Below are positions 26,370-37,583 of a stretch of 64,000 nucleotides of DNA, in pieces. The notes under the pieces were generated by a model that did not search any database, was not told the origin of the DNA, and saw nothing but the letters and a program-made list of their open reading frames with translations. The stretch lies in assembly GCF_000515275.1 (NCBI RefSeq), contig NZ_KI911560.1, positions 2,542,001-2,606,000 of the forward strand, given 5' to 3'. How positions within the stretch are numbered: position 1 is the stretch's first letter; every line of letters begins with the position of its first letter. A program made the translations under genes and the position numbers. The stretch is from Methylophilus sp. 5. GTDB taxonomy: Bacteria; Pseudomonadota; Gammaproteobacteria; Burkholderiales; Methylophilaceae.

Positions 26370-26969
26370 CTAAGTGACGGCTTTACGCTCTAGTAGTGCC
26401 GTCGACAGGGTGCCACTATCAACATATTCAATTTCGCCGCCCATCGGCAAGCCACGAGCGATGCGGCTCACGCGGATGCCACGCGATTTGAGCATTTGGC
26501 CGATGTAGTGGGCGGTGGCTTCCCCTTCGGAGGTGAAGTTGGTCGCCACAATCACTTCGTGAATAGCGCTATCTTGCGCGCGTTTGAGCAGGATATCGAG
26601 ATGGATGTCTTTCGGGCCTATGCCATCCATCGGTGATAATTTTCCCATTAATACAAAGTACTGGCCCTGATAGCTGCGTGTGTTTTCCAGCATCATCAGG
26701 TCGGTGGGCATTTCTACCACGCATAAAATAGACTTGTCGCGACTACTGTCCTGGCACAGGCTGCACACACTGTGTTCGCTAAAATTGTTGCAGTAATCGC
26801 AATGGGCCAGTTTGTCTAATGCTTGCTGTAAGCTGGCGGCCAGCTTTTGCGCGCCTGCGCGGTCTCGCTGTAACAGATGATAGGCCATGCGCGTAGATGA
26901 CTTCGGGCCTACGCCCGGCAAGCAGCGCAGGGCGCTAATCAGCTGTTCGAGTACTGCAGGATTATTCAA
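26370..26969 (-). CDS. recR: Recombination mediator protein RecR
   Basis: 199 residues. A helix-hairpin-helix ([19 protein letters not shown]), a four-Cys zinc motif ([16 protein letters not shown]) and a Toprim domain ([13 protein letters not shown]...) are in the usual order. RecR works with RecFO in loading RecA on gapped DNA. The gene order dnaX-ybaB-recR is universal in proteobacteria. The 259 bp between recR and the EAL gene carry no feature I can support. Confidence 0.97.
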   Translation of the reverse strand: MNNPAVLEQLISALRCLPGVGPKSSTRMAYHLLQRDRAGAQKLAASLQQALDKLAHCDYCNNFSEHSVCSLCQDSSRDKSILCVVEMPTDLMMLENTRSYQGQYFVLMGKLSPMDGIGPKDIHLDILLKRAQDSAIHEVIVATNFTSEGEATAHYIGQMLKSRGIRVSRIARGLPMGGEIEYVDSGTLSTALLERKAVT

Positions 26970-26984
26970 GCCTGGCTTTCGTAC

Positions 26985-27293
26985 TTAGAACGGTAATTTA
27001 AAGCCAGCGGGCATCATGTTGCCCATTTTTGCGGAGCTGGTTGCTTCGGCCTTGGCTCTGGCATCTTTCAATGCAATTAAAAGCAGGTCTTCCAGTGTTT
27101 CTTTGTCGTCCATCGCGGCATCATCAATGTGCACGCGTTTGACATCGTTGCTACAGGTCATGGTGATTTTGACCATGCCATTGCTGGCGATGCCCTCGAC
27201 TTCTGTGGTTGCGAGTTCGGCTTGTGCTTTCTGCATATTGGCCTGCATCATCTGGGCCTGCTTCATCATGTTGCCCATGCCACCTTTCATCAT
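26985..27293 (-). CDS. ybaB: YbaB/EbfC nucleoid-associated protein
   Basis: 102 residues. The Met- and Gln-rich start MMKGGMGNMMKQAQMMQANM and the central VEGIASNGMVKITMTCSNDVKRV are diagnostic of YbaB/EbfC, a dimeric DNA-binding protein. It lies between dnaX and recR. Confidence 0.95.
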   Translation of the reverse strand: MMKGGMGNMMKQAQMMQANMQKAQAELATTEVEGIASNGMVKITMTCSNDVKRVHIDDAAMDDKETLEDLLLIALKDARAKAEATSSAKMGNMMPAGFKLPF

Positions 27294-27317
27294 AATTTGC
27301 TCCTAAAAGTGATGTGG

Positions 27318-29102
27318 TTAATGTAACGGTTTAATTGAGTTGGGGACGATGGTTGCGCCCATTTCCTGCATCAGGCCTTGCACAAAGCGGTCAGCCATAA
27401 TGGCATCTGTGGCCTGGTCTTGTAACTCTGCTTTTTCAACGGCTAATTGCCTGGCTGGTGTGTTTGCTTCCTGGCCAATGACGATCTCTAACTTGAGGCG
27501 GCGGCCAAAATGGCTGCTCAACGCACTATTGAGTTTTTCAAGATAATTGGCACTGGCAAGATGTTTGTGCGCTTCACCAATACGCAAAGTCATGGCGTCT
27601 GCGTCAAAGCTCACCAGTTCGCAGTTTTGTGCCAGCGCGCGCACCAGCCCCAGCTTGCTTAAATGGTTTTCTACCAGCGCACGCCAGTTACCGTCCCAGG
27701 CCTGCGATGTCGCTGCATTGGCTACCACCGGTTGCGAAAATGCTTGTTGCGGAATCTGCTCGATATCAGGCATAGCTGTGTTAACCGTCACAGGTGGCAA
27801 CTCGGCGGCAGGTGCTGGTGTTGCCAAGGTTGCCGTCGTCAACGGCTCAGTCGCAGCCAATGCTGGTTTCGCTGTGATGGTTGGCGCAGGCTCACTGGCT
27901 ACAGCAGCCTGGCGGCTTTGTGCCAGCGCCGCACGGGCACCGCCGCCAGCATTGCCGCGCGGAGCCCCTTCTGATGTGTTGCCACCGCCAGTCGCAGGCG
28001 CCGCAGAGGGCGTCATGGCGTCGGCTTTAAATGCCAGCAAGCGTAACAAGGTCATGGTGAACCCGGCATAAGCATCCGGCGCCAGGCCAATATCACGGTG
28101 GCCAAGAATACAAATCTGGTAGTACAGTTGCAGCATTTCTGCGCTGAGCTGTGAGGCTAAGTTTAGCAGTGTCTGGCGTTCCGGGTGGTCGTCGGCAATG
28201 GCTTGCGGGCTGTATTGCGCCACAGCCAATAAATGCAGCAAGGCGGCCAGATCATTGAGGGCGCTCTCAAAGCCTATGCTGCGAGACTCCATTTGCTGGG
28301 CAATATTGAGCAAGCTTGCGGCATCATTGGCAATCAGTGCGCGCAATAGCTCATACAAATAACTCTGGTCAATTGCGCCTAGCATGCTGCGGACGTCACT
28401 TTCGCGCACCGACTGGTTGCCATAGGCAATCGCCTGATCGGTCAATGACAGTGCATCACGCATACTGCCGCTGGCGGCACGCGCAATCAATTGCAATGCA
28501 GGCGGCTCAAAAGGCAGTTGTTCCTGGCCTAAAATATCCTGTAAATGGGCGGTGATCGTGCTGCTGGCCATTTGACGCAAGTTAAACTGCAAGCAGCGCG
28601 AGAGGATGGTGACCGGTACTTTTTGCGGATCAGTGGTCGCCAGAATAAATTTGACGTGGGCAGGCGGCTCTTCCAGCGTTTTTAGCATGGCATTAAACGC
28701 TTCTTTGGTCAGCATGTGCACTTCATCAATCATGTAGACTTTGAAGCGGCCGGAAGAGGGCGCGTAAATCGCCTGTTCCAGCAGACTGACCATGTCGGCA
28801 ATGCCGCGGTTAGAGGCGGCATCCATTTCCACGTAGTCCACATAGCGGCCAATATCAATCGCGCGGCAGGCTTCGCACTCACCACACGGGGTGGCGGTAA
28901 TGCCAGTGGCACAGTTGAGGGATTTGGCCAGGATGCGTGACAGCGTGGTTTTACCGACGCCACGGGTGCCGGTAAATAAATAGGCATGGTGCAGACGTTG
29001 CTGGCTCAGGGCATTGGTCAAGGCCTGAACCACATGGTCTTGTCCGACCAGACTGCCAAATGATTTTGGGCGCCATTTACGCGCCAATACTTGGTAAGAC
29101 AT
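27318..29102 (-). CDS. dnaX: DNA polymerase III tau/gamma subunit
   Basis: 594 residues. The AAA+ core has P-loop GTRGVGKTT (about 45-53), zinc cysteines around CATGITATPCGECEAC, Walker B VYMIDEVHML and sensor LATTDPQKVP. An Ala/Pro-rich linker (about 370-470) leads to a tau C-terminal domain. It is the clamp-loader ATPase and links the polymerases. I see no E. coli-style frameshift stimulator, so a shorter gamma form is not indicated. Confidence 0.96.
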   Translation of the reverse strand: MSYQVLARKWRPKSFGSLVGQDHVVQALTNALSQQRLHHAYLFTGTRGVGKTTLSRILAKSLNCATGITATPCGECEACRAIDIGRYVDYVEMDAASNRGIADMVSLLEQAIYAPSSGRFKVYMIDEVHMLTKEAFNAMLKTLEEPPAHVKFILATTDPQKVPVTILSRCLQFNLRQMASSTITAHLQDILGQEQLPFEPPALQLIARAASGSMRDALSLTDQAIAYGNQSVRESDVRSMLGAIDQSYLYELLRALIANDAASLLNIAQQMESRSIGFESALNDLAALLHLLAVAQYSPQAIADDHPERQTLLNLASQLSAEMLQLYYQICILGHRDIGLAPDAYAGFTMTLLRLLAFKADAMTPSAAPATGGGNTSEGAPRGNAGGGARAALAQSRQAAVASEPAPTITAKPALAATEPLTTATLATPAPAAELPPVTVNTAMPDIEQIPQQAFSQPVVANAATSQAWDGNWRALVENHLSKLGLVRALAQNCELVSFDADAMTLRIGEAHKHLASANYLEKLNSALSSHFGRRLKLEIVIGQEANTPARQLAVEKAELQDQATDAIMADRFVQGLMQEMGATIVPNSIKPLH

Positions 29103-29235
29103 CGCGCACTCTACTGATTAAAGGCTATTAGGCAAACCCGTACTTTAGCTTAAATTGCCAGCTCATGCTTGCTCAGTGCCAACTAAAATTGATGCGTGTG
29201 TGGGCAGGATGTCAAATCAGAGGGCAATATGGAAA

Positions 29236-29330
29236 GGGGCGAGCCCAACCCCCGGCACTTGCTTGATAGTTGTGGCTGCTTGCTTCCGCACCTGACCAGA
29301 TTGGCTACCTTACAATGCGGGGAGGCCCGC
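29236..29330 (-). ncRNA. ffs: 4.5S signal recognition particle RNA
   Basis: Read on the minus strand, the apex contains GGTCAGGTGCGGAAGCAAGC, the conserved SRP domain IV asymmetric loop and tetraloop region. The ends pair (GCGGGCC at the 5' end with GGCTCGC at the 3' end, one G-U), as do the inner arms. Length is about 95 nt. It lies directly upstream of dnaX, as in many proteobacteria. Ends are estimated from the pairing to within a few bases. The rest of the gene-free stretch 29103-29526 holds the ffs promoter and nothing else I recognise. Confidence 0.9.
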
Positions 29331-29337
29331 GGTAGCT

Positions 29338-29343
29338 ATTGTA
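29338..29343 (-). promoter_or_regulatory. -10 element of ffs
   Basis: On the minus strand TACAAT lies 7 bp before the inferred 5' end of the SRP RNA at 29330, correct for a -10 box. No good -35 is visible. Confidence 0.55.
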
Positions 29344-29526
29344 ACGCAAAAACTATTTTGCATGCCCTTCTTTTTCAAACAGCCTTTGTCATCGCCTTGT
29401 TTTCAAGCGTTGGAAATGACCAATAATCTACCTTCTTATAGTGGCATAACGGCCCGATTTTTCACTGCATAATGGGCTATGTTTTTCATTTATTGATAAT
29501 AAGATTTAAGGATGTAACTTAAGACT

Positions 29527-31338
29527 ATGGCAGCGAACGGATCCTCCATGACAGCGTCGGAAATTGCCCGCGAAACCATTAAGCAGATGGCTGTTCGCCG
29601 CGTAGAACCAACGCCGGAAAATTACACTCAAATTTACTTTGAGGTCGCTGGTAAGCCGGTGAAAGAGGATGCTGTGGGCGCGTTACGTAAAGCGCTTAAG
29701 CAATTGCCGCACGACTCAATGGAGCAAACCAACTGGATCAACCGCTGGGAGAAGTTGCTCAAGCAAGATAACTGGCAAGGGTTGGGTGAGTTGCTCACCG
29801 AGTCTATGCAACAACAACTGAGCCACTCTACCAAATGGCCAAAAGCCATTCGCACCTTGCTGCTGGCCTGGGATGACAAGCGCAGTGGCGTTGATGTTGC
29901 CAGAAAGCGCGAAACATTAGAGCGTGTGCTAATCAATTTTGGTAGCGATGAATCGTTGTCCGACAAGCTGATCGGCATGGCAAATCACTGGTTGCCGTCT
30001 GATGCCGGTGGCGACGGTATTCCTTTAACGGATAACACAGAGGCGCCTGCACCGGTTACCGCGCTGGTTGAAGCCGTAGGTGCAGAGGGTTTACCGAGTG
30101 ATGTGCAGCAATTTCATGGCGCTTTTACCATTTTACAAACTTTGCTCAAACAAACGCTGCAGTTAGGATTGATTCCGCGTTTAGAGGGATACCCTGACTT
30201 GCAAACAGAAGCTGTCGCCTTGCAGGAGAGTACTGAGCGCGCTAAAAAGGTTAAAGAGTGGGAGGCACTGGCCAAGTCACTCAAGGCTTTGTTGATGCGC
30301 GTGGAAGTGATTGGTGCCAAAGAAGACGATGTGCGGGGTGACATTATTGATTTGCTGCATTTGCTGCTATCGAATATTGGTGAACTGGTGGCTGAGGATA
30401 GCTGGCTGAGTGGCCAGGTCTATGCTGTGCAATCAATCATCAGCGGCCCACTTGATCGCGCCAAACTCAAGCAAGCAGAAAAAAGCCTGAAAGAGGTGGT
30501 TTACAAGCAAGGCTTGGTTAAGCATAGCCTGGTAGAAGCCAGAAACTCTTTTAAAGCCATGATCAGTACGTTTATCGACAAGCTGAAGTATATGGGCGAG
30601 GCGAGTGAGCTCTACAGCGGCAAGATTGAAAATTATGCCCAAGAGTTATCGCAGACCGATGATCTTATTAAAATCAATGAATTAGTGAACCATTTGATGC
30701 GCGACACCTCTGTCATGCAGACCGATATTTTGCGTTCGCGTGATGATTTGCTGAGTCAGCAACGGCTGGCGACCGACACCCAGCAACGGATGGAAAAACT
30801 GCAAGAAGAGTTGCAGCAATTGAGTGAGGTGGTCCGCATAGACCAATTGACCGGTGTGCTTAATCGCCGCGGCATGGATGAGGCCTTTAGTACTGAAATC
30901 GCGCGCTATCGCCGTAATGGCGAGTTGCTCAGTGTGGCATTGCTGGATATTGATAACTTTAAAATGTTAAATGACCAGCATGGGCATGCGGCAGGGGATT
31001 CTGCGTTGAAGCATCTGGCAGGCGTCGTCAAACGCGCCGTCAGGCCGACTGATATTGTGACCAGAATGGGCGGGGAAGAGTTTGTGGTGATCTTGCCGAA
31101 TACCAATCTGGAAGAAGCGGTGGTGACCATGAGCCGTTTGCAACGCGCGCTCACTAAAGAATACTTTCTTGGTAACAACCAGAAGTTGCTGATTACATTT
31201 AGCGCGGGTGTGGCCTTGTTTAAGACCGAAGACGACGTCAACTCGATTTTGGCACGGGCCGATCAGGCCATGTACTTGGCCAAGAAAAGCGGTAAAAACC
31301 GCGTCATGACTGAAGTAGACCTGCAAGCGAGCGCCTAA
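29527..31338 (+). CDS. Diguanylate cyclase (GGDEF) with helical N-terminal region
   Basis: 603 residues. About 430 N-terminal residues are helical without membrane segments, including a coiled coil before the catalytic domain (LLSQQRLATDTQQRMEKLQE). The GGDEF domain (about 440-595) has RMGGEEF and an I-site RPTD five residues upstream, so it should make cyclic di-GMP and be product-inhibited. It starts MAANGSSMTASEIARETIKQ, a form often seen in betaproteobacterial cyclases. The ATG at 29527 fits; the ribosome binding site is weak. Confidence 0.9.
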   Translation: MAANGSSMTASEIARETIKQMAVRRVEPTPENYTQIYFEVAGKPVKEDAVGALRKALKQLPHDSMEQTNWINRWEKLLKQDNWQGLGELLTESMQQQLSHSTKWPKAIRTLLLAWDDKRSGVDVARKRETLERVLINFGSDESLSDKLIGMANHWLPSDAGGDGIPLTDNTEAPAPVTALVEAVGAEGLPSDVQQFHGAFTILQTLLKQTLQLGLIPRLEGYPDLQTEAVALQESTERAKKVKEWEALAKSLKALLMRVEVIGAKEDDVRGDIIDLLHLLLSNIGELVAEDSWLSGQVYAVQSIISGPLDRAKLKQAEKSLKEVVYKQGLVKHSLVEARNSFKAMISTFIDKLKYMGEASELYSGKIENYAQELSQTDDLIKINELVNHLMRDTSVMQTDILRSRDDLLSQQRLATDTQQRMEKLQEELQQLSEVVRIDQLTGVLNRRGMDEAFSTEIARYRRNGELLSVALLDIDNFKMLNDQHGHAAGDSALKHLAGVVKRAVRPTDIVTRMGGEEFVVILPNTNLEEAVVTMSRLQRALTKEYFLGNNQKLLITFSAGVALFKTEDDVNSILARADQAMYLAKKSGKNRVMTEVDLQASA

Positions 31339-31419
31339 CAGGCGGTAAGAGCCCCGCGTGAGCATACCCAGCCTGGCGCGGGCATGATATGCTGATCGGC
31401 ATCTTTAGCGAGGTGCCAA

Positions 31420-32562
31420 GTGTCCACTCCTGCCATCCATTCTGCTGCCAGCCTTGCTGGCGCCAATTCCCCTGTTGATAGCGTCAAAGATGCCTTGCAT
31501 GAAAGCGAGCGCCGGTTTTCCGCGATTGTGTCGAGTATTCCCGGGCTGGTGTTTCAAATGCATATGACGGCAGATGCACAGGTGGTGTTTACTTACCTGA
31601 GTGAAGGCTGTGAGGCGCTGCTGGGTATTCCGGCCGCAGCCTTACTCAAAGACGCACAAACGCTGTTTAATGCGATGGAAGAGCACTCTGCCAGCCAGTT
31701 TAAGCACAACCTGCAAAAGTCGGCCCGTCAGCACAAACGGCTAGATTGGGAAGGTAAAATCTGGATCGCCGACTGGCAGGATATGAAGTGGGTCAATATC
31801 CGCGCAACGGTACAAGACCTGGGCCAGGGTGCCGTGCAGTGGGATGGCATCATGCTTAACATCAGCCAGAGCAAACATGAAAAACAGGAGATTGAGCAGG
31901 CCAGGCGCGATTTGCAGGCGCTAACTGCCCATTTAAATCAAGTGAAAGAGCAAGAGCGGGTGAGTATCGCGCGCGAGATTCATGATGACCTGGGCGGCAA
32001 CCTGACGGCGATGAAGCTGGGGTTATCGACCATTATTCAGCAAATCGAGGGTGATTTGCCGGTGAACTTGGAGCAAGCCACCATGTTGCAGGCCATTATC
32101 AACCAAACATTTGATGCCGTGCACAGAATCTCGGGCAATCTGCGTCCGAATATTCTGGATTTAGGCCTGGTCGATGCATTGGAATGGCAAGTGAGCCAGT
32201 TTAAAAAGCAACTGGGCGTGACGGCCAAGTTTGTCACCAATTGCCATGACCTTGAATGTGATGCGGATCAGTCGATGGCGCTGTTCCGCATCTGTCAGGA
32301 GGCGCTGTCGAATATTGCTAAATATGCGCGGGCTGACCTGGTGTCGGTGGAGTTATCGTTAGTCGATCAAGCCTTGGTGATGCGTATTTCTGATAACGGC
32401 ATTGGCATTGCCCCAGCCGATAAAATAAAACCCAATTCGTTTGGCCTGCGCGGAATGCAAGAGCGGGCCGCTGCATTGGGCGGCGAATGTCATATTGAAG
32501 CTTCAGCCAATGGTCCGGGCACCTGTATCCATGTGCACGCGCCATTGATGGCTGCCTCGTGA
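31420..32562 (+). CDS. PAS-containing sensor histidine kinase (NarX/HisKA_3 type)
   Basis: 380 residues from GTG 31420. A PAS domain (about 30-150, FSAIVSSIPGLVFQMH...) precedes a HisKA_3 dimerisation segment with REIHDDLGGNLTAMKLG; the His is the phosphorylation site. An HATPase domain has FRICQEALSNIAKYA, ISDNGIGI and GLRGMQERAA. No membrane helix is visible, so it senses a cytoplasmic signal. The partner regulator follows after 83 bp. Confidence 0.9.
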   Translation: MSTPAIHSAASLAGANSPVDSVKDALHESERRFSAIVSSIPGLVFQMHMTADAQVVFTYLSEGCEALLGIPAAALLKDAQTLFNAMEEHSASQFKHNLQKSARQHKRLDWEGKIWIADWQDMKWVNIRATVQDLGQGAVQWDGIMLNISQSKHEKQEIEQARRDLQALTAHLNQVKEQERVSIAREIHDDLGGNLTAMKLGLSTIIQQIEGDLPVNLEQATMLQAIINQTFDAVHRISGNLRPNILDLGLVDALEWQVSQFKKQLGVTAKFVTNCHDLECDADQSMALFRICQEALSNIAKYARADLVSVELSLVDQALVMRISDNGIGIAPADKIKPNSFGLRGMQERAAALGGECHIEASANGPGTCIHVHAPLMAAS

Positions 32563-32645
32563 CAGAATGGCGTATCCGATTTACAATCGAACGTAGACCA
32601 TGCATGACATGGCAAATACCGCGCTAGCGAGTTAGAGGGATCTGG

Positions 32646-33287
32646 GTGGATATACAAAAAATTAAAGTCATTATCGTCGATGACCATGCTATTTTACGTT
32701 CGGGCATCAAGCAGATATTGATCGCCAGTGGCGATATTGAAGTGGTCGGTGAGGCCGAAAATGTGGCACAGGCGATTAAATGTGTCCGTGAATGTGCGGC
32801 CGATGTTATGTTGCTGGATATTTCATTGCCTGATAAAACCGGTATTGAGGCGCTGAAGCTGATTAAACGTGAAAACGCCGCGTTGAATATCCTCATGCTG
32901 TCGATGTATATGGAAGAGCAATATGCAGTGCGGTCGATACGCTCTGGCGCGTCCGGTTATTTATGCAAGCATACGGCTTCTGAAGAGTTATTAACCGCGA
33001 TACACACGCTGGCCAAAGGCAAAAAATACATCACGCCTAATGTGGCAGAAATTTTGGCAGAGCAGGTGGGTAACGACCATGCAATCGCACCGCACGAAGC
33101 CTTGTCTGACCGCGAGTTTCAAGTCATGCGGCTGATTGCTTCTGGCTTATCTGTGAGTGAGATTGCCGATAAACTCGCCTTGTCAGTGAAAACCGTGAGT
33201 ATGTATCGCACGCGCCTGCTGGAAAAAATGCACCTGAAACACAATGCGGATATCACGCATTATGCGATTAAAAACCAGCTGGTTTAA
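32646..33287 (+). CDS. NarL/FixJ-type response regulator
   Basis: 213 residues from GTG 32646. A receiver domain has the acidic pair in VDDHAIL and phospho-acceptor Asp in MLLDISLPD. A LuxR-type helix-turn-helix follows (LSDREFQVMRLIASGLSVSE, then IADKLALSVKTVSMYRTRL). It is the output partner of the kinase upstream; targets are not visible from this window. A bidirectional terminator separates it from pgi. Confidence 0.93.
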   Translation: MDIQKIKVIIVDDHAILRSGIKQILIASGDIEVVGEAENVAQAIKCVRECAADVMLLDISLPDKTGIEALKLIKRENAALNILMLSMYMEEQYAVRSIRSGASGYLCKHTASEELLTAIHTLAKGKKYITPNVAEILAEQVGNDHAIAPHEALSDREFQVMRLIASGLSVSEIADKLALSVKTVSMYRTRLLEKMHLKHNADITHYAIKNQLV

Positions 33288-33326
33288 TCAGCATTTTTTT
33301 ATTTAAGTCAGGCTGAATTTTGCTAT

Positions 33327-33355
33327 AAAAAAAGACCTCATTCGAGGTCTTTTTT
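33327..33355. terminator. Bidirectional intrinsic terminator
   Basis: A perfect stem with AAAAGACCTC on the left and GAGGTCTTTT on the right, extended by A and T tracts, with a 4-nt loop. It lies between the response regulator and the convergent pgi gene. Confidence 0.92.
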
Positions 33356-33372
33356 ATTTACTAATCAATTAA

Positions 33373-35025
33373 CTAAGATATTTTCTTCGCGTAATTAATT
33401 AAGCCATTGGTTGAGCTATCAAAGCTGGTAATCTCATCCGGCGTATTGAGTTGCGGCAGAATCTGGCTGGCAATTTGTTTGCCGTATTCTACGCCCCATT
33501 GGTCATAGCTGTTAATGTCCCAGATAATGCCTTGCACGAATATTTTGTGCTCATACAGCGCAATCAGTTTACCCAGGGTATAAGGCGTTAACTGCTTGAA
33601 TACGATAGAGGTGGTTGGGCGGTTACCTTCAAACACTTTGTGGGGTAACAGGTCTTCCAGTGCTTCACCGCTCAGGCCTTGTTTTTCCAACTCGGCACGG
33701 GCTTCTTCGCGCGTTTTACCCAGCATTAATGCCTGGGTTTGCGCCAAGAAGTTGGCCAGCAAGATTTTGTGGTGCTGGTCATCCGGGCTGCCAATTTTGT
33801 AGTGGCTGTTGGCTGGCATTAAAAAGTCAGCCGGCACGATTTGTGTGCCTTGGTGAATCAGCTGGTAAAACGCGTGTTGACCGTTGGTGCCAGCCTCACC
33901 CCAGATGACCGGGCCGGTTTTGTAGCTGACACGGCTACCATCACGGCAAATAAACTTGCCGTTACTTTCCATGTCTGCCTGTTGCAAATAAGCAGCAAAG
34001 CGCGACATGCCTTGGTCATAAGGCAGGATAGCGTGCGTATCGACATGAAAGAAGTTGTTATACCACACGCCCAGCAAGGCCATGATCACTGGCATGTTTT
34101 GCTCGAGTGGTGCGCTCTGAAAGTGCTGGTCCATGGCATGGCCACCAGCCAGCAACTGTTCAAAATTGTCCATACCGACATACAAGGCAATTGACAAACC
34201 AATCGCAGACCACAAAGAGTAGCGACCGCCTACCCAGTCCCAGAAGGCGAACATATTATTGGTATCAATACCAAACGCTTGCACGGCAGTAGCATTGGTA
34301 GACAAGGCAACAAAATGCTTGGCGACGTGCTGGTCTTGTTTGGCGGCAGTGAGGAACCAGCGACGCGCAGAGTGTGCGTTAGTCATGGTTTCTTGCGTAG
34401 TGAATGTTTTAGAGGCAACAATAAACAAGGTTGTCTCTGGGTTGCAGTTCTCCAACACACGCATCAGGTGCGCGCCATCAATATTGGAGACGAAATGTGC
34501 TTTCAGGTCTGGGCTAGCGTAAGGCTTTAATGCATCGCAGGCCATGACTGGGCCCAGGTCTGAGCCGCCAATACCAATATTCACCACGTCGGTGATGCGT
34601 TTGCCGGTAAAGCCAGTCCACTGGCCGCTGCGCACTTGCTCGGTAAAGCTGCGCATTTGTACCAGCACGGCGTTTACTTCAGGCATTACATCTTTGCCGT
34701 CGACCAACACTGGCGTGTTGCTACGGTTGCGCAGGGCGGTGTGCAATACGGCACGATTTTCAGTGATATTGATTTTTTCACCGCTAAACATGCGGCTGCG
34801 CCATTGTTCAATATTGGAGTCACGCGCCAGCTGAAACAGTTGGGCCAGGGTTTCTTTGGTAATGCGGTGCTTGGAGTAGTCGAGCAGGATGTCTTCTACT
34901 GTTAAGCTGAACTCTTCAAAGCGTTTTGGATTTTGTTTGAACAGGTCGCGCATCTGAACATCGCGCATTTCAATTTGATGCTGGTTCAGCGTGTGCCAGC
35001 TCGGGTGTGTGGTTAGTTTTGCCAT
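33373..35025 (-). CDS. pgi: Glucose-6-phosphate isomerase
   Basis: 550 residues, full length. Signature segments [34 protein letters not shown] and [13 protein letters not shown] are all present. It interconverts glucose-6-phosphate and fructose-6-phosphate, connecting the glycogen genes here with hexose-phosphate metabolism, which in a ribulose-monophosphate methylotroph is the assimilation route. It lies 125 bp downstream of glgB on the same strand. Confidence 0.97.
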   Translation of the reverse strand: MAKLTTHPSWHTLNQHQIEMRDVQMRDLFKQNPKRFEEFSLTVEDILLDYSKHRITKETLAQLFQLARDSNIEQWRSRMFSGEKINITENRAVLHTALRNRSNTPVLVDGKDVMPEVNAVLVQMRSFTEQVRSGQWTGFTGKRITDVVNIGIGGSDLGPVMACDALKPYASPDLKAHFVSNIDGAHLMRVLENCNPETTLFIVASKTFTTQETMTNAHSARRWFLTAAKQDQHVAKHFVALSTNATAVQAFGIDTNNMFAFWDWVGGRYSLWSAIGLSIALYVGMDNFEQLLAGGHAMDQHFQSAPLEQNMPVIMALLGVWYNNFFHVDTHAILPYDQGMSRFAAYLQQADMESNGKFICRDGSRVSYKTGPVIWGEAGTNGQHAFYQLIHQGTQIVPADFLMPANSHYKIGSPDDQHHKILLANFLAQTQALMLGKTREEARAELEKQGLSGEALEDLLPHKVFEGNRPTTSIVFKQLTPYTLGKLIALYEHKIFVQGIIWDINSYDQWGVEYGKQIASQILPQLNTPDEITSFDSSTNGLINYAKKIS

Positions 35026-35150
35026 GTTATGTTGTTGCTATCGTTTTCAAGTCAATTAATTTTATAGGGCGCACAATCACACGTATTGTATGTGTTTTGT
35101 GCTGCCAAAATCCTTACTGCAAGGTTACATTCTGCAACCAGTTTAACCAG

Positions 35151-37382
35151 CTATTGTAACTGAAGTATGACACCAGCCAGTGGTGGCAAGTTGAGGCTGA
35201 TGGAGGCTGGATGCTCCATCCAAGGCACTGGGTCGCTTTGACAGCCGTGACCATTCCCAACATTGCTGCCACCATAACAGGCGGCATCACTGTTTAACAC
35301 TTCCTGATAGTAACCCGATTGCGGTACGCCCAAACGATATTGATGGCGTGTTACTGGTGTAAAATTTAACACTATTATAACAAAACTATGGTCATTGCCG
35401 CGTCTGATGTAGCTCAATATTGATTGGCCTGCGTCCTCACAATCTATCCATTGAAAACCTTGTACGTCAAAGTCGTGTGCATGCAGCGCCGGGTGTTGGC
35501 GATACAGGGTGTTCAGGTCTCGGCTCAGTGACTGTATGCCTCTGTGCAGGGCATGGTCAGGCGTCGATTGTTCCAGCAGGTGCCAGTCCAGGCTTTGGTT
35601 GATGCTCCACTCGCGGCTTTGGCCAAACTCGTTACCCATAAAGTTGAGTTTTTTGCCCGGCATGGTCATTTGCATGGTTTGTAGCAGACGCAAATTAGAG
35701 AACTTTTGCCAGGTATCGCCAGGCATTTTTTCCAGCAATGATTTTTTGCCGTGCACCACTTCATCGTGCGAGAACGGCAGCACAAAATTCTCAGAGTAAG
35801 CGTACATTTGCCCGAATGTCAGGCGGTTGTGATGATATTGACGATACACCGGGTCCAGTTGCATGTAAGTCAAGATATCGTTCATCCAGCCCATGTTCCA
35901 TTTCATGCTAAAGCCAAGGCCGCCAGCATAAACCGGGCGTGACACTGCGGGCCACGCGGTAGACTCTTCGGCGATGGTGAGTACGCCCGGAAACCGCTCG
36001 CCGACCATCACGTTGAGTTGCTTCAAAAACTCGATCACATCGAGGTTCTCGCGGCCACCGTAAGCGTTTGGCAGCCACTCACCGTCTTTGCGTGAGTAGT
36101 CCAGATAAAGCATGGAGGCTACCGCGTCGACACGGAAGCCATCAATATGAAACTCTTGTAGCCAGTAATAGGCGTTGCTTAACAAAAAGCAGCGCACTTC
36201 ATTACGGCCATAATTGAAAATATAGGTGCCCCAGTCCATATGCTCGCCCAGCCTGGGGTCGGCATGCTCATACAGGGCGGTGCCGTCAAACCGTGCCAGC
36301 GCCCAGTCGTCCTTGGGAAAATGCCCTGGTACCCAATCAAGAATCACGCCAATATTGGCGGCATGGCAACGGTCAATCAGGTACTTTAAATCATCCGGGC
36401 TGCCGTAGCGTTGCGTGGGTGCAAAATAGCCCGTGACCTGGTAACCCCATGATTCATTGAGTGGGTGTTCGGCAATGGGTAGTAATTCAATGTGGGTATA
36501 ACCCATGTCAACCACATGCGGAATCAGCGCATCTGCCATGGCGCGATAACTCAGAAAGTGGCCGTTTTGGTCGCGCTGCCAGCTGCCTAAATGCACTTCG
36601 TAGCAGTTAAAGGGCGCATGCAGCCAATCTTTTTGCTGGCGGGCTTGCTGCCATGTTTCATCTTGCCAGGTGTAATGGCTCTGGCAAATGCGGTTAGCGG
36701 TGCCTGGCCTCGCTTCAAAGGCTTTGCCATAAGGGTCGGCCTTGATCATCACATGGCCATGTTCGCGATTGCGCAGCTCAAACTTGTATAAGTCGTGCTC
36801 GGTCAGTTGCGGGATAAACAGTTCCCACACGCCGCTACTACCCAGCGCCCGCATGGCGTGTACACGGCCATCCCACTGGTTAAAGCTGCCGACGACACTG
36901 ACGCGTCCGGCATTAGGCGCCCATACCGCAAACCTGACACCATCGACCCCATTGACGCGCATGGGGATAGCGCCCAGCGTGTTATATGCCTCAAATAGCC
37001 TGCCTTCTGCAAACAGGTGCAAGTCTTGTGCTGATACTGTGCTGTCGAGGCTGTAAGTGTCTATGGTTTCGTAGCTGTTTTTCGCGCCATGTAATTGTAT
37101 TTTTAGCTCAAGCGGGCTGTTGATAGTTGTGGTTGACTTGTAAAGAAAAAGGCCTTGCTGATGGCTGCGTGTCATGGCTTGCCAGGCCTCATTCACCTTG
37201 AGCCACACCTGGTCGGCATTGGGCAGGAAAACCCGTGCATGCCACGGACCCTGGGCGCCATCTGCATGCACACCCAAGTATTCAAAAGGGTTGTGGTGCG
37301 TCGCGTCCAAAATACGTTGCAGGTGCAAAGTGTCGGGATGGTGGGTGACTGAAGGTTTGACTGTCATGCTAGCAATGTCCAT
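35151..37382 (-). CDS. glgB: 1,4-alpha-glucan branching enzyme
   Basis: 743 residues, the GH13 long form. An N-terminal extension and CBM48 domain (about 25-225, with [20 protein letters not shown]) precede the catalytic barrel with [17 protein letters not shown] (nucleophile Asp), [10 protein letters not shown] (acid/base Glu) and [10 protein letters not shown]. It introduces alpha-1,6 branches in glycogen. It is divergent from glgC across 201 bp that should hold both promoters. Confidence 0.97.
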   Translation of the reverse strand: MDIASMTVKPSVTHHPDTLHLQRILDATHHNPFEYLGVHADGAQGPWHARVFLPNADQVWLKVNEAWQAMTRSHQQGLFLYKSTTTINSPLELKIQLHGAKNSYETIDTYSLDSTVSAQDLHLFAEGRLFEAYNTLGAIPMRVNGVDGVRFAVWAPNAGRVSVVGSFNQWDGRVHAMRALGSSGVWELFIPQLTEHDLYKFELRNREHGHVMIKADPYGKAFEARPGTANRICQSHYTWQDETWQQARQQKDWLHAPFNCYEVHLGSWQRDQNGHFLSYRAMADALIPHVVDMGYTHIELLPIAEHPLNESWGYQVTGYFAPTQRYGSPDDLKYLIDRCHAANIGVILDWVPGHFPKDDWALARFDGTALYEHADPRLGEHMDWGTYIFNYGRNEVRCFLLSNAYYWLQEFHIDGFRVDAVASMLYLDYSRKDGEWLPNAYGGRENLDVIEFLKQLNVMVGERFPGVLTIAEESTAWPAVSRPVYAGGLGFSMKWNMGWMNDILTYMQLDPVYRQYHHNRLTFGQMYAYSENFVLPFSHDEVVHGKKSLLEKMPGDTWQKFSNLRLLQTMQMTMPGKKLNFMGNEFGQSREWSINQSLDWHLLEQSTPDHALHRGIQSLSRDLNTLYRQHPALHAHDFDVQGFQWIDCEDAGQSILSYIRRGNDHSFVIIVLNFTPVTRHQYRLGVPQSGYYQEVLNSDAACYGGSNVGNGHGCQSDPVPWMEHPASISLNLPPLAGVILQLQ

Positions 37383-37583
37383 TTGACTAGCCTCAATCCT
37401 ATCAAAAAAAGTTAAGATTTACCGCATTTATCGCTGAAAATATCGTTGTCTTTACCCGAATTATCATGCAGACTGTGGGTGTCGGACCTGCGGTTACCAA
37501 GCGTTGTGTCGTCTCTACCGAAACTCACATCGCTGCGCATGACTTCGGGCTGATTTTCAGGATCAGAAAACAGGAACAGCATC

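Noticed and set aside
26271-26393. GTG-started 40-codon plus-strand frame between the EAL gene and recR
   Set aside because: It overlaps the 3' end of recR, has no clear ribosome binding site and no recognisable sequence; chance is the simpler explanation.
27547-28071. 174-codon plus-strand ORF across dnaX
   Set aside because: It is antisense to the Ala/Pro-rich linker and tau region of dnaX, which has strong family matches on the minus strand.
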